Shown one piece after another: positions 41,850-50,673 of a stretch of 64,000 nt of DNA. The DNA lies in contig CCFG01000004.1 in NCBI GenBank assembly GCA_000752215.1, positions 1 to 64,000 on the forward strand, read 5' to 3'. Within the stretch, counting starts at the first letter, position 1. Each line of letters starts with the position of its first letter. Source of the DNA: a bacterium MS4. GTDB lineage: Bacteria > Bacillota > Clostridia > Oscillospirales > Acutalibacteraceae. The translations under genes were made by a program, and so were the position numbers. Under the pieces are notes generated by a model. The model did not search any database. It was not told the DNA's origin and saw only the letters and a program-made list of their open reading frames with translations.

Positions 41850-43325
41850 TTACGGCACGTACTGCTCCCGCAGAGCGATGATTTTCCCGTCGCTTACGGT
41901 GTATTCATAGGGAAAGCTCCGGGCGCCGTCCTCAGCAAGGCGCTTTCCCAGTCCCGCGGCGTCTGTCTGTACGTCGGATTCCGCCACGTTTTGCGCATTC
42001 CACTGAATGAGACTGATTTTCGCGTTTTCAGAAAGCTTTATTTTCTCCGTTTCCACGGTAGGATTGTAAATGTAATAACCGTCCCGAAAATCACCGTCGA
42101 GTTTCAGCTCCTGAATCCGGGTCTTATCTTCACTGGTGATCCATTCTATCGGGTCCAGTGTAACGGTTCCGGTTTTTTCATCGTAGTTTTTGATATAGCA
42201 CATCCTTTTCTTCCAAGAAACCTCGGAGGAGGTGCCGCCCGGGGCGCTGTTCAGATAAATTTCGCTTCCGACGCTGTTCAGTCCGGCGCTCCTTGATTCG
42301 TCGCCACTCTGCGCGGTCTGCGTGAAAATCCGGAGCGTTTTGCCGTCATAGACGACAAAGCCGGGAATCGGACCGTTTTCCCCCAACGTTTTGAAATAGT
42401 CGACCGGCATATACGCCGCACCGTCGATCATGGTCGGTTTCACGCTCTTTCCGTCCACCGTGTAGCCCGCGTCCGTCTTTTTCACAGTGTGAATCAGCGC
42501 GCCGGCGGTCTCTTCCAGCGGCAAAAACACGCCGCCGTCGTTCACAACGACCGGGTTCTTAAATTCCATATCCATCCCGTTGTCCCGCACGTTTTGCCGG
42601 TCCGGATTGTTGCCCATGCGGAATTTCAGGTCGAGGTCATCCAGCGGAAAGCGGAACTCCGGCATTCCTCCCGCGTAAGGCATCAGCTCATACAGGTCGA
42701 AATAGACGACAAGGTCCTTCCCGTCCAGATAATAAGAATACGCGCCGTGCTTTTCCTCCACCGTTTTTGCCGCTTCGGGAAAATAATAATCGGGGCGTTT
42801 TTTGATATCCGCCAGAATGGTATCCGTGATTTTCTTTGTTCCCGCCTGTGCGTCCTTCATTAAAGCGCCCGGCGTTTCATAGAATTCACCCGTCTGAATA
42901 TTTACATTGAAAGACTTTACCCACCGGTAGCCGTGTGCGCCGCCCGTGTAATTTTCATTCATAAGCCACACGGAAAGGACATCATTATCCCAAAAGAGGT
43001 CGTAATAGCTCTGGAAGAAAAGATGCCCCTGGGCCGCTGAATTGCCGAGCTCCTTTTCCGCCTGTTTTACCTCGGCAAGTCCGTTATCGGAAATCTCCCT
43101 GATTTTTTCGTTCAGCTCTTCCGCCGCGGAAAATCCGGAAAAAACCGGAAGCGCGGTCTGTATTTGTATCCCGCCTTCTATGGCGTTGACCACATTGCTG
43201 CCCTGTGAAAAACCGTTTACCCTGCTGGAATTTGTCTGTGCTTCCGCTCTCCCGGCACAGCCCGCCTGTAAAAGGACGCAAACCGCCAGCAGCAGAAGCG
43301 CCGCGCGCTTTGCCCGGTAGATCAT
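41850..43325 (-). CDS. Lipoprotein with DUF3298/RsiV-like and amine-oxidase-N-like domains
   Basis: 491 residues. Lipobox QAGC (Cys near residue 23). About residues 50-235 resemble the DUF4163/DUF3298 pair of RsiV-like proteins (NENYTGGAHGYRWVKSFNVN). About 250-330 resembles a copper-amine-oxidase N-terminal-like repeat (VFLPLEETAGALIHTVKKTD, AAYMPVDYFKTLGENG), often used for cell-wall attachment. A C-terminal ~150 residues are unassigned. It may sense or bind wall components; RsiV relatives bind lysozyme, but there is no sigma factor gene nearby. Confidence 0.82.
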   Translation of the reverse strand: MIYRAKRAALLLLAVCVLLQAGCAGRAEAQTNSSRVNGFSQGSNVVNAIEGGIQIQTALPVFSGFSAAEELNEKIREISDNGLAEVKQAEKELGNSAAQGHLFFQSYYDLFWDNDVLSVWLMNENYTGGAHGYRWVKSFNVNIQTGEFYETPGALMKDAQAGTKKITDTILADIKKRPDYYFPEAAKTVEEKHGAYSYYLDGKDLVVYFDLYELMPYAGGMPEFRFPLDDLDLKFRMGNNPDRQNVRDNGMDMEFKNPVVVNDGGVFLPLEETAGALIHTVKKTDAGYTVDGKSVKPTMIDGAAYMPVDYFKTLGENGPIPGFVVYDGKTLRIFTQTAQSGDESRSAGLNSVGSEIYLNSAPGGTSSEVSWKKRMCYIKNYDEKTGTVTLDPIEWITSEDKTRIQELKLDGDFRDGYYIYNPTVETEKIKLSENAKISLIQWNAQNVAESDVQTDAAGLGKRLAEDGARSFPYEYTVSDGKIIALREQYVP

Positions 43326-43485
43326 CCCGATTCCCCTTTTCCTGCTTCTCTATTGTCAATTATATGAAATTTCTTATCACTTTCATTATAGTATCATGGG
43401 AAATCATGGAATGTCTATATTTCTGACAGCTTTGTAACGGTTATGAAAAAATTGTATTTGGTGCAACCGGCGTCCCGCATTTCCT

Positions 43486-44208
43486 TCAGATAATCATCCC
43501 GCCGTTGACACCCAGCACCTGACCGGTGATAAAGCGCGAATTTTCCCCCGCAAGGAAGCTGACGGCGGCGGCAATATCCTCCGCCGCGCCAAGCATGCCG
43601 AGCGGGGTCTCCTCTTTCAGCCCGCAAAGGGTTCTTTCGTCAAGCTGCGCGTTCATTTCGGTCGCTATGACGCCCGGCGCCACGCAGTTGACCTGGATTC
43701 CCGACGGGCCGACTTCCTTCGCCAGCGCTTTGGTCAGCCCGATCACCGCCGCCTTTGCCGCGGAATAATGCACCTCGCAGGAAGCGCCGACCTGTCCCCA
43801 CATGGAGGAGATATTGATGATTTTTCCCTGCTTGCGGTGAATCATATACGGAAGCGCGCACTGGCAGCAATGGAAAATCCCCTTGACGTCCACATCGAAC
43901 ATCCTGTCCCAATCCTGTTCCGTAAGGTCCGTAAAGAGCTTCTGCTGCGCGATGCCCGCGTTGTTGACCAGCACATCCACGCCGCCGGCCAGAGCAAATA
44001 TCTTTTCCACCTGCGCCCTGTCGGAAACATCGGCCTGTACCGCGGCACAGCCGGGAAATTTCCGCGCGTTCAGCTCGTCCAGAAGGGACTGGGCTTCTCC
44101 TTTGGAGGTATGATAATTGACGATGACACGGAAGCCGTCCTCGGCAAGGCGCAGGGCGGCCGCCCTGCCGATTCCGCGGGAAGCCCCGGTAATCAAAGCT
44201 GTTTTCAT
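43486..44208 (-). CDS. SDR oxidoreductase (3-oxoacyl-ACP reductase-like)
   Basis: 240 residues. Short-chain dehydrogenase with NADP(H) motif TGASRGIGRA (7-16), NNAGIA (near 85), catalytic Ser and YxxxK in VHYSAAKAAVIGLTKALAKE, and PGVIATEMN. The sequence fits FabG-type 3-oxoacyl-ACP reductases, but with no other fatty-acid genes around it could serve another carbonyl substrate. It overlaps the upstream MmcQ/YjbR gene by 4 bp. Confidence 0.9.
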   Translation of the reverse strand: MKTALITGASRGIGRAAALRLAEDGFRVIVNYHTSKGEAQSLLDELNARKFPGCAAVQADVSDRAQVEKIFALAGGVDVLVNNAGIAQQKLFTDLTEQDWDRMFDVDVKGIFHCCQCALPYMIHRKQGKIINISSMWGQVGASCEVHYSAAKAAVIGLTKALAKEVGPSGIQVNCVAPGVIATEMNAQLDERTLCGLKEETPLGMLGAAEDIAAAVSFLAGENSRFITGQVLGVNGGMII

Positions 44209-44579
44209 TTTTCCCGATTCCCTTCTTCCAGTTCCCGGCGCGCTTTTCCGCTCAGAGAGGCGAATACAATCGCGTATGCGTTGTCCAGCATTTCCCTGAC
44301 CGTTCCGTCCGGAACAGTTCCCTCCAGATACAGGGAGTTCCAGTGCTCTTTATTCATATAATAACCCGGCACAATGTCGGAATACCGGGAACGCAGCAAA
44401 GCGCCCAGCGTGGGTTCCAGCTTGATGGTAATAATGGGGCGGCCTTCCTTATCCCCGCCCTGCATGGCGAACATTTTATCCCCCACGCGGTAGCGCACAG
44501 CGTCCCATTCCGGTTTATAGTCCTTCACTACGCCTTTTTTAGAGACGCAGTACCCGTCGATCCAGTCATATCGGCCCAA
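44205..44579 (-). CDS. MmcQ/YjbR family protein
   Basis: 124 residues. CyaY-like fold DNA-binding-type family; visible blocks are WDAVRYRVGDKMFAMQG, the ITIKLEPTLGALLRSRYSDI segment and PGYYMNKEHWNSLYLEG. Function in cells is not established. Translationally coupled to the SDR gene and 29 bp after rsmE. Confidence 0.9.
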   Translation of the reverse strand: MGRYDWIDGYCVSKKGVVKDYKPEWDAVRYRVGDKMFAMQGGDKEGRPIITIKLEPTLGALLRSRYSDIVPGYYMNKEHWNSLYLEGTVPDGTVREMLDNAYAIVFASLSGKARRELEEGNREK

Positions 44580-44608
44580 AATGCATTCTCCTCTCTGATA
44601 TTGTCCGG

Positions 44609-45331
44609 CTACATATTCCCCGTAGCAAGCATAATCGCCGAAAGCGCCGCAATAGGGGCGGTCTCCGTGCGGAGAATCCGCGCGCCGAGCGTACCGACAG
44701 CCGCGCCGTTTTCCACCGCGAAGTCGACCTCCGACTGCTCAAAGCCGCCCTCCGGCCCGATAAAGATCGCCAGCTCCCGGGTTTCAACGTTTGCCAGCCT
44801 TGAGATGCTCTGCCCGCCGCCCTCAAAGAAGAGAATGATCTCCCCGGCTTGGGCCGCCTGTTTCACCGCCTGACGGAAATCCGTGAGCGGGGCGACCTGC
44901 GGGATGATTCCCCGGCCGCTCTGCTTGGCCGCCTCCTGTGCGATCTTCTGCCAGCGGATGATTTTTTTGGCCGCCGCTTTTTCGTCCGGCTTTGAGACAC
45001 AGCGCGCGGTCATGACGGGCACAATCCCCACCGCGCCTGTTTCCACCGATTTCTGCACAATGCTGTCCATCTTATCCGCCTTGGGCAGGCCCTGGTACAC
45101 CGTGACGCGGACCCCCGGCTCCGCCACGCTTTTGCAGAAGTTCAGGACGCGTACAACGACCCGGTCGTCCGCCACGCTCTCGACTCTGCCGTTGTAGTCC
45201 GTCCCGATGCTGTCGCAGAGAATCAGGCTTTCGCCGGACTGCATCCGCAGGGACCGCGCAATGTGGCGGGCGTCCTCCCCGGCGATCACCACCTGCTCCT
45301 CCGGAACGTAGTTGATAAAAAATCTGGGCAT
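44609..45331 (-). CDS. rsmE: 16S rRNA (uracil(1498)-N3)-methyltransferase
   Basis: 240 residues, SPOUT-class methyltransferase modifying U1498 in 16S rRNA. N-terminal PUA-like part (MPRFFINYVPEEQVVIAGED, ARHIARSLRMQSGESLILCD) and the C-terminal knot with IGPEGGFEQSEVDFA and LGARILRTETAPIAALSAIM, the SAM-binding trefoil. First gene of rsmE-mmcQ-SDR. Confidence 0.96.
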   Translation of the reverse strand: MPRFFINYVPEEQVVIAGEDARHIARSLRMQSGESLILCDSIGTDYNGRVESVADDRVVVRVLNFCKSVAEPGVRVTVYQGLPKADKMDSIVQKSVETGAVGIVPVMTARCVSKPDEKAAAKKIIRWQKIAQEAAKQSGRGIIPQVAPLTDFRQAVKQAAQAGEIILFFEGGGQSISRLANVETRELAIFIGPEGGFEQSEVDFAVENGAAVGTLGARILRTETAPIAALSAIMLATGNM

Positions 45332-45364
45332 AATCCACCTCAGGTTCCAATAATAAAATACAAA

Positions 45365-45392
45365 TTTCCTGTGGCTATTATACCACAGGAAA
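45365..45392 (-). promoter_or_regulatory. Palindrome around the -10 of the rsmE promoter
   Basis: TTTCCTGTGG and CCACAGGAAA are perfect 10-bp arms with 8 bases between them. On the minus strand TATAAT starts at the centre, so a dimer bound here would block RNA polymerase. The -35 match is weak (TTTATT). Confidence 0.55.
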
Positions 45393-45407
45393 CCGCAGGA
45401 ATAAAGA

Positions 45408-45448
45408 AAAAAAGGCCCCGCACGATGCCGTGCGGGGCCTTTCTAAAA
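45408..45448. terminator. Terminator after the purine permease gene
   Basis: AGGCCCCGCAC/GTGCGGGGCCT stem with A/T runs on both sides, 15 bp after the stop at 45464. Confidence 0.9.
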
Positions 45449-45463
45449 AACAGGATGAACAAA

Positions 45464-46909
45464 TCAGGAAATAACCGCCAGAATCGCGAAGTTCAGAACG
45501 AACAGGCCAGTGGCAACCCAGAGAATCGGGTGAATCTCCTTGGCCTTGCCGCGGAAAATTTTGATAAGGCAGTAGAAAATGAAGCCTGCCGCAATACCGT
45601 AGGAAATGCTGTAGCAGAACGCCATAAAGATACCGGCGAAGAAGGCGGGAATCGCTTCTTCCAAATTGGTCCACTCAATCTCCTTGAAGGCACTGAGCAT
45701 CATAATGCCGACAACAATCAGGGCGGGAGCCGTAGCGGCGGAAGGAACCGCGCTGATCAGCGGGGCGAAAAACGCGCTGATGATAAACATGGCCGCGGTC
45801 ACAACGCTGGTCAGGCCGGTACGGCCGCCCGCGCCGATGCCCGCTGCGCTTTCCACATAGGTCGTGGTGTTGGAGGTACCGAAGATCGCGCCGATGGAGG
45901 TCGCCGTTGCGTCTGCAAACAGGGCCTTGTCCATCTTGGACTTAAAGCCGTTGCTGGTTTCCAGCGCCAGCTGATCCTCTGCGGTGAAGATGCCGGTCTT
46001 GCGGCCGGTACCGATAAAGGTCCCGATGGTGTCGAAGGTATCGGAAAGGCTGAAGGCGAAAATAGTCATCAGTACAAGCGGGATTTTCGCCGGGTCGGCA
46101 AAGAGCGAAACCAGGCCGGGGTTGCCGAAAGCGGCGCCGAAGGTTTCCGGCAGCTGGGAGCAGGCTTCCGCAAAGCCCATGCTCTGGCCGACGGTGGTGA
46201 TTCCCATCGGGATGCCCAGAATCGTGGTTGCAGCGATGCTGATCAAAATAGCGCCCTTGACGTTTTTGACCAGAAGAACGACGGTCAGCGCAAGTCCGAA
46301 CAGAGCAAGCAGCACAGCGGGTGCGTTCAGCTTTACAATGGCCGGAACCGCGGCGCTGGAGGCGATGACTGTTTTGCTGTCCAGAAGGACATAAGTACCC
46401 GGGTCGGAGGTAAACTGGATCAGGCCCGCGTTTTTGATGCCGATGTAGGCGATGAAAATGCCGATACCACCGCCGATGGCATTCTGAAGGCTTTCCGGAA
46501 TGGATTTGATGATGAGCTTGCGGATCTTGGTTACCGTAATGAAAATGTTGACAAGACCGCAGATGAAAACCATTGCGAGCGCTTCCTGCCATTTAAACTG
46601 TAAGCCGAAGCATACGGTAAACACAAAGAAGGCGTTAAGGCCCATGCCCGGAGCCTGAGCATACGGGACATTTGCAAACAGACCCATAATAAGAGTGCCG
46701 ATTACGGAAGCAATGATGGTCGCAAGGAATACGGCGCCCCACTTCATGCCTGTCTGGGACAGCATGGTCGGGTTCACGATGATGATGTATGCCATTGCGA
46801 AGAAAGTGGTCAGACCCGCTCCGACTTCTGTACGGACATTCGTATGATTGCCCTTTAAATTAAAGAAGTCTCCCTTCGGATGGTATGCTGTTTCTGAACT
46901 GCCTGCCAT
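45464..46909 (-). CDS. NCS2 family purine permease (AzgA/PbuG type)
   Basis: 481 residues, about 12-14 hydrophobic helices. N-terminal TEVGAGLTTFFAMAYIIIVN with PTMLSQTG and a later GTSNTTTYVESAAGIGAGGR are hallmarks of the guanine/hypoxanthine/adenine AzgA branch rather than uracil or xanthine permeases. I start at ATG 46909 with GAGGAAAAA upstream. Monocistronic with its own promoter (46977-47005). No purine riboswitch is recognisable in the leader. Confidence 0.92.
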   Translation of the reverse strand: MAGSSETAYHPKGDFFNLKGNHTNVRTEVGAGLTTFFAMAYIIIVNPTMLSQTGMKWGAVFLATIIASVIGTLIMGLFANVPYAQAPGMGLNAFFVFTVCFGLQFKWQEALAMVFICGLVNIFITVTKIRKLIIKSIPESLQNAIGGGIGIFIAYIGIKNAGLIQFTSDPGTYVLLDSKTVIASSAAVPAIVKLNAPAVLLALFGLALTVVLLVKNVKGAILISIAATTILGIPMGITTVGQSMGFAEACSQLPETFGAAFGNPGLVSLFADPAKIPLVLMTIFAFSLSDTFDTIGTFIGTGRKTGIFTAEDQLALETSNGFKSKMDKALFADATATSIGAIFGTSNTTTYVESAAGIGAGGRTGLTSVVTAAMFIISAFFAPLISAVPSAATAPALIVVGIMMLSAFKEIEWTNLEEAIPAFFAGIFMAFCYSISYGIAAGFIFYCLIKIFRGKAKEIHPILWVATGLFVLNFAILAVIS

Positions 46910-46976
46910 AATTTTTCCTCCTGATAAATAAAAGTGCCCGACATAGCGCTGCCAGGTAATCACATGATTTATTTAT

Positions 46977-47005
46977 AGTATAGAGCTTTCGGCAGGATAT
47001 GACAA
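46977..47005 (-). promoter_or_regulatory. Promoter of the purine permease gene
   Basis: Minus strand TTGTCA (47005-47000), 17-bp spacer, TATACT (46982-46977), leaving a ~60-base leader. Confidence 0.65.
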
Positions 47006-47132
47006 TGTGATATTTACACAAACTTTTTGAATTAGAAACAATTTATTCATACTTTTTGAGACAATTTAGTTTGCAAAATGCAAAAATATGGGTTTCCGTG
47101 CCTATTTTATAGTACTCTATCCCAAAACATGC

Positions 47133-47148
47133 ATGAAACCGCTTTCAA
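47133..47148. promoter_or_regulatory. Candidate cre (catabolite control) site
   Basis: Minus strand TTGAAAGCGGTTTCAT matches the published cre consensus WTGNAANCGNWNNCAW at every defined position. It is about 130 bp upstream of the permease promoter and 80 bp beyond the pckG stop, an ambiguous place. Confidence 0.5.
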
Positions 47149-47169
47149 GTTGCAGAACACATAAAACAA

Positions 47170-47199
47170 GCGGCGGCTTTCCAACAAAGCCGCCGCCGA
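47170..47199 (-). terminator. Terminator of pckG
   Basis: GCGGCGGCTTT/AAAGCCGCCGC stem followed by TTGTTTTA on the minus strand, just after the stop at 47212. Confidence 0.88.
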
Positions 47200-47211
47200 A
47201 AATCAGTATGA

Positions 47212-48975
47212 TTATTTCAGGTTGCTCTTCAGAGTATCGAGCTGACTCCTCAGCTCCTTCGGAAGCTTATCGCCGAACTTCTTGTAGAATTCCTCAATGC
47301 CCTCGGACTCTTTGACCCACTGATCGTTCTTGATTTCAAGAATGCTCTTAAGGGTGTCTACGCTGAAGTCAAGGCCTTCCAGATTGATATCCTCCGCCTT
47401 CGGAACAAAGCCGATCGGAGTCTTGACGGCGTCGGCCTTCCCGTCGCAGCGGTTGACGATCCACTCCAGCACGCGGAGGTTGTCACCGAAGCCCGGCCAA
47501 ATAAAGTGGCCTTCCTCGTCAAGACGGAACCAGTTGACGTTGAAAATCTTCGGAGCCTTATCGCCGAGCTTTTCGCCCATTTCAATCCAGTGCTTGAAGT
47601 AGTCGCCCATATGGTAACCGCAGAAGGGCAGCATCGCCATCGGGTCACGGCGGACTACGCCGACTGCGCCGGTCGCGGCAGCGGTTGTTTCAGAAGCCAT
47701 GATGGAACCGACGAACACGCCGTTGTTCCAGTCACGGGACTGATAAACCAGCGGAGTGGTCTGTGCGCGGCGGCCGCCGAAGATGATGGCGGAAATCGGA
47801 ACGCCGGCGCCCTTGTCAAACTCGGGGCTGACGCAGGGGCAGTTCTTTGCGGGAGCGGTAAAGCGGCTGTTCGGATGAGCGCCCTTCTGGTCGGAAGTGG
47901 TGCCGTCCCAGGGCTCGCCTTTCCAGTTGATCGCATTCTTCGGGGGATTCTTGTCCAAACCTTCCCACCAGACGGTGTTGTCGTCCAGATTCTGAGCAAC
48001 ATTGGTGAAGATGGTGCCGGACTGTGTGGAAGCAAGCGCGTTCGGATTTGACTTTACGTTTGTGCCGGGGGCAACGCCGAAGAATCCGTTTTCAGGATTG
48101 ATCGCGTACAGCCTGCCGTCCGGACCCTGGCGCATCCAGGCGATATCGTCGCCGACCGTCCAGACCTTATAGCCCTTCTTGCGGTAGCCTTCCGGCGGAA
48201 TCAGCATCGCCAGGTTGGTCTTTCCGCAGGCGGACGGGAACGCGGCGGCGACATATTTGATTTCGCCCTGCGGGTTTTCAATGCCGAGAATCAGCATATG
48301 CTCCGCCATCCAGCCCTCGGTCTTGCCAAGGTAGGAAGCGATGCGCAGCGCAAAGCATTTTTTGCCCAGCAGAACGTTTCCGCCGTAGCCGGAGTTGACG
48401 GAGATAATGGTGTTGTCCTCCGGGAAGTGGCAGATGTATCTCTTTTCCGCGTCGATGTCGCACTTACAGTGCAGACCCTTTACCCAGTCGGTGCTGTCGC
48501 CCAGCGTATCCCAGACCTTCTGGCCCACACGGGTCATAATCGCCATATTTAATACAACATAAATGGAATCTGTGAGCTCTACGCCGATTTTTGCGAGCGG
48601 CGAGCCGATCGGGCCCATGGAATAGGGAATCACATACATGGTGCGGCCCCTGTAGCTGCCTCTTGCAATGTCGTAAAGCATTTTATAGGTTTCCTGAGGG
48701 TCCTTCCAGTGGTTGGTCGGGCCTGCATCCTCTTCTTTGCGGGAGCAGATAAAGGTCCTGTCCTCAACGCGGGCAACGTCGTTTACCGCGGTGCGGTGCA
48801 GGTAGCAGCCAGGAAGTTTTTCCTGATTCAGCTTGATGAGTTCTCCCGAAGTACAGGCTTCGGCGCGCAATGCCTCAAGCTGAGCCTCTGACCCGTCAAT
48901 CCAGACTAATTTATCCGGACCAACAAGTGCTTTCATTTCCTCAATCCAGTTCAAAACAGACTTGTTGCTTGTCAT
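47212..48975 (-). CDS. pckG: Phosphoenolpyruvate carboxykinase (GTP)
   Basis: 587 residues. Interconverts oxaloacetate + GTP with PEP + CO2. Visible are YVIPYSMGPIGSPLAKIGVE, the P-loop FPSACGKTNLAMLIPPEGY with its reactive Cys, the metal/GTP region WTVGDDIAWMR and PENGFFGVAPGTN, and FGGRRAQTTPLVYQSRDWN. In fermenting Clostridia the enzyme often runs towards oxaloacetate and conserves energy. Slightly shorter than the ~600-620 of many relatives but complete. Confidence 0.96.
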   Translation of the reverse strand: MTSNKSVLNWIEEMKALVGPDKLVWIDGSEAQLEALRAEACTSGELIKLNQEKLPGCYLHRTAVNDVARVEDRTFICSRKEEDAGPTNHWKDPQETYKMLYDIARGSYRGRTMYVIPYSMGPIGSPLAKIGVELTDSIYVVLNMAIMTRVGQKVWDTLGDSTDWVKGLHCKCDIDAEKRYICHFPEDNTIISVNSGYGGNVLLGKKCFALRIASYLGKTEGWMAEHMLILGIENPQGEIKYVAAAFPSACGKTNLAMLIPPEGYRKKGYKVWTVGDDIAWMRQGPDGRLYAINPENGFFGVAPGTNVKSNPNALASTQSGTIFTNVAQNLDDNTVWWEGLDKNPPKNAINWKGEPWDGTTSDQKGAHPNSRFTAPAKNCPCVSPEFDKGAGVPISAIIFGGRRAQTTPLVYQSRDWNNGVFVGSIMASETTAAATGAVGVVRRDPMAMLPFCGYHMGDYFKHWIEMGEKLGDKAPKIFNVNWFRLDEEGHFIWPGFGDNLRVLEWIVNRCDGKADAVKTPIGFVPKAEDINLEGLDFSVDTLKSILEIKNDQWVKESEGIEEFYKKFGDKLPKELRSQLDTLKSNLK

Positions 48976-49030
48976 GACTCATTTCTCCTTCCGGTCCAAT
49001 GACCTTCCAAAATTGATGATATTGGTTCTC

Positions 49031-49059
49031 ATTATAATACATTGCGGCGTTTTAATCAA
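49031..49059 (-). promoter_or_regulatory. Promoter of pckG
   Basis: Minus strand TTGATT (49059-49054), 17-bp spacer, TATAAT (49036-49031), about 55 bp before the start codon. Confidence 0.65.
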
Positions 49060-49137
49060 TCTTGAAATATTGAATTTGTTAAAAATTTACCATAGTAAAA
49101 TGCACAAAGCTTTTGCTCCACTTTTGGAGGATTTTCA

Positions 49138-50148
49138 TCAGCTTCCTTCAATCGGCAGCGCAGCGTGAGCATTCAGGTCCATTTTCGCAATGTTTCCTGC
49201 AAGAAACTCATAGTATCCCTGCGCGCCGACCATGGCGGCGTTGTCCCCGCACAGCTTCAGCTCCGGCATATAAAATTCCCAGCCGCGGTCCCCGCATTCC
49301 TTCTGCAGGCGGCTGCGCAGAAGAGAATTGGCGGAAACGCCGCCCGCGATCACCAGCTTGGTGCTGCCGGTATCCTGCGCGGCCTTCACAAAATTTTTGA
49401 CCAGACAGTCGACCACCGCCTTGCGGAACGAAGCCGCCAGGTCCTGCACCGGCAAAGTCTGTCCCTTCTGCTGCGCGTTGTGGATCAGATTGATGACCGA
49501 CGTTTTCAGCCCGGAAAAGCTGTAATCGTACGGCGAGCCGTCCACCGTCGGGTGCGGCAGCGGAAAGGCTTTGGGATTCCCGCCCTCGGCGCGCCTGTCC
49601 ATCTCCACTCCTCCGGGGTAAGGCATCCCCATGGCTCTTGCGGCCTTGTCAAAGGCCTCGCCCGCCGCGTCGTCGCGCGTGCGGCCCAAAACATGAAGGT
49701 CCGTATAATCCTTTACCTCCACAATATGGCTGTGGCCGCCGGAGACGATCAGGCACAGAAACGGCGGCTTCAGCTTCGGTGAAGTGATGTAGTTCGCGGC
49801 GATGTGTGAGCGGAGATGGTGCACCGGCACGATCGGCTTTCCGGAGGACAGGGCCAGCCCCTTTGCAAAATTCACGCCCACCAGCAGCGCGCCGATCAGT
49901 CCGGGCGCGTAGGTGACGGCGATGGCGTCGACCCCGTCCAGCGTCATTCCCGCGTCGTCAAGGGCTTTCTGCGTAACGCCCACAATCGCTTCGCAGTGAC
50001 GGCGCGACGCGATTTCCGGCACGACGCCGCCGTAAAGTTTGTGTTCCTCTACCTGTGAGGCAACCACCGAAGACAGAACCGTTCTTCCGTCCTCCACCAC
50101 TGCGGCGGCGGTTTCGTCGCAGGAGCTTTCCAGTGCTAAAATCCGCAT
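49138..50148 (-). CDS. tsaD: tRNA N6-threonylcarbamoyladenosine transferase
   Basis: 336 residues. ASKHA-fold enzyme transferring the threonylcarbamoyl group to A37 of ANN-reading tRNAs. LALESSCDETAAAVVEDGR at the start, metal ligands in VHHLRSHIAANYI (HxxxH) and the C-terminal Asp of CGDNAAMVGAQGY, plus VSGGHSHIVEV. Follows rimI by 75 bp; the tsaB and tsaE partners are not in the window. Confidence 0.96.
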   Translation of the reverse strand: MRILALESSCDETAAAVVEDGRTVLSSVVASQVEEHKLYGGVVPEIASRRHCEAIVGVTQKALDDAGMTLDGVDAIAVTYAPGLIGALLVGVNFAKGLALSSGKPIVPVHHLRSHIAANYITSPKLKPPFLCLIVSGGHSHIVEVKDYTDLHVLGRTRDDAAGEAFDKAARAMGMPYPGGVEMDRRAEGGNPKAFPLPHPTVDGSPYDYSFSGLKTSVINLIHNAQQKGQTLPVQDLAASFRKAVVDCLVKNFVKAAQDTGSTKLVIAGGVSANSLLRSRLQKECGDRGWEFYMPELKLCGDNAAMVGAQGYYEFLAGNIAKMDLNAHAALPIEGS

Positions 50149-50223
50149 TCTCTATTTTCCCCTTATTCTTTAAAATAAAACCGTCCGGCCCGCTGTCTGA
50201 CGGAAAACCGGCGCGTTCATCCT

Positions 50224-50673
50224 TTAATTCTGAAAAAATCTCGTCATCAGCAGCGCGTCCTCTTTCGGCGCCGTGTAAAAGTCCTTCCTGACCCCGACCG
50301 GCTCAAAGCCGAGCCCAGCGTAAAGCGCGACGGCGGCGGCATTGCTCCGCCGCACCTCCAGCGTCATAAATTCCGCATGGTTCTTGACCGCGGCATCTAT
50401 TAGATACCGCACCAGCGCCCGCGCGATCCCCCTCCGGCGATAGCCGGGGTGGACGCAGACCTTGTCGATATAGCATTCCCCGCAGATACAGTGCATTCCC
50501 GCACAGCCCACGGTTTCCCCCCCGCACTCTGCCGCGGAGAAACAGGCCGTATCGCTGGAGAGCTCCGCGCGGAGCCCTCCGGGCGGCCAGGGGTCCGAAA
50601 AGCAAAGGGCGTCGAGCTTTTCCAGCGTGCCGAGGTGCTCCTCGCCCATCGGCACGATCCGCACCCCGCTCAT
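50224..50673 (-). CDS. rimI: Ribosomal protein-alanine N-acetyltransferase
   Basis: 149-residue GNAT enzyme. Acetyl-CoA binding in VCVHPGYRRRGIARALVRYL, substrate side LEVRRSNAAAVALYAGLGFE with the catalytic Tyr/ Glu region. The association with tsaD is a common bacterial gene order, which supports RimI over a generic GNAT. Overlaps the preceding mannosyltransferase-like gene by 4 bp. Confidence 0.9.
   Translation of the reverse strand: MSGVRIVPMGEEHLGTLEKLDALCFSDPWPPGGLRAELSSDTACFSAAECGGETVGCAGMHCICGECYIDKVCVHPGYRRRGIARALVRYLIDAAVKNHAEFMTLEVRRSNAAAVALYAGLGFEPVGVRKDFYTAPKEDALLMTRFFQN

Noticed and set aside
46910-47005. Purine or related riboswitch in the permease leader
   Set aside because: The ~60-base leader has none of the conserved junction sequences of the purine riboswitch and no clear terminator/antiterminator pair.
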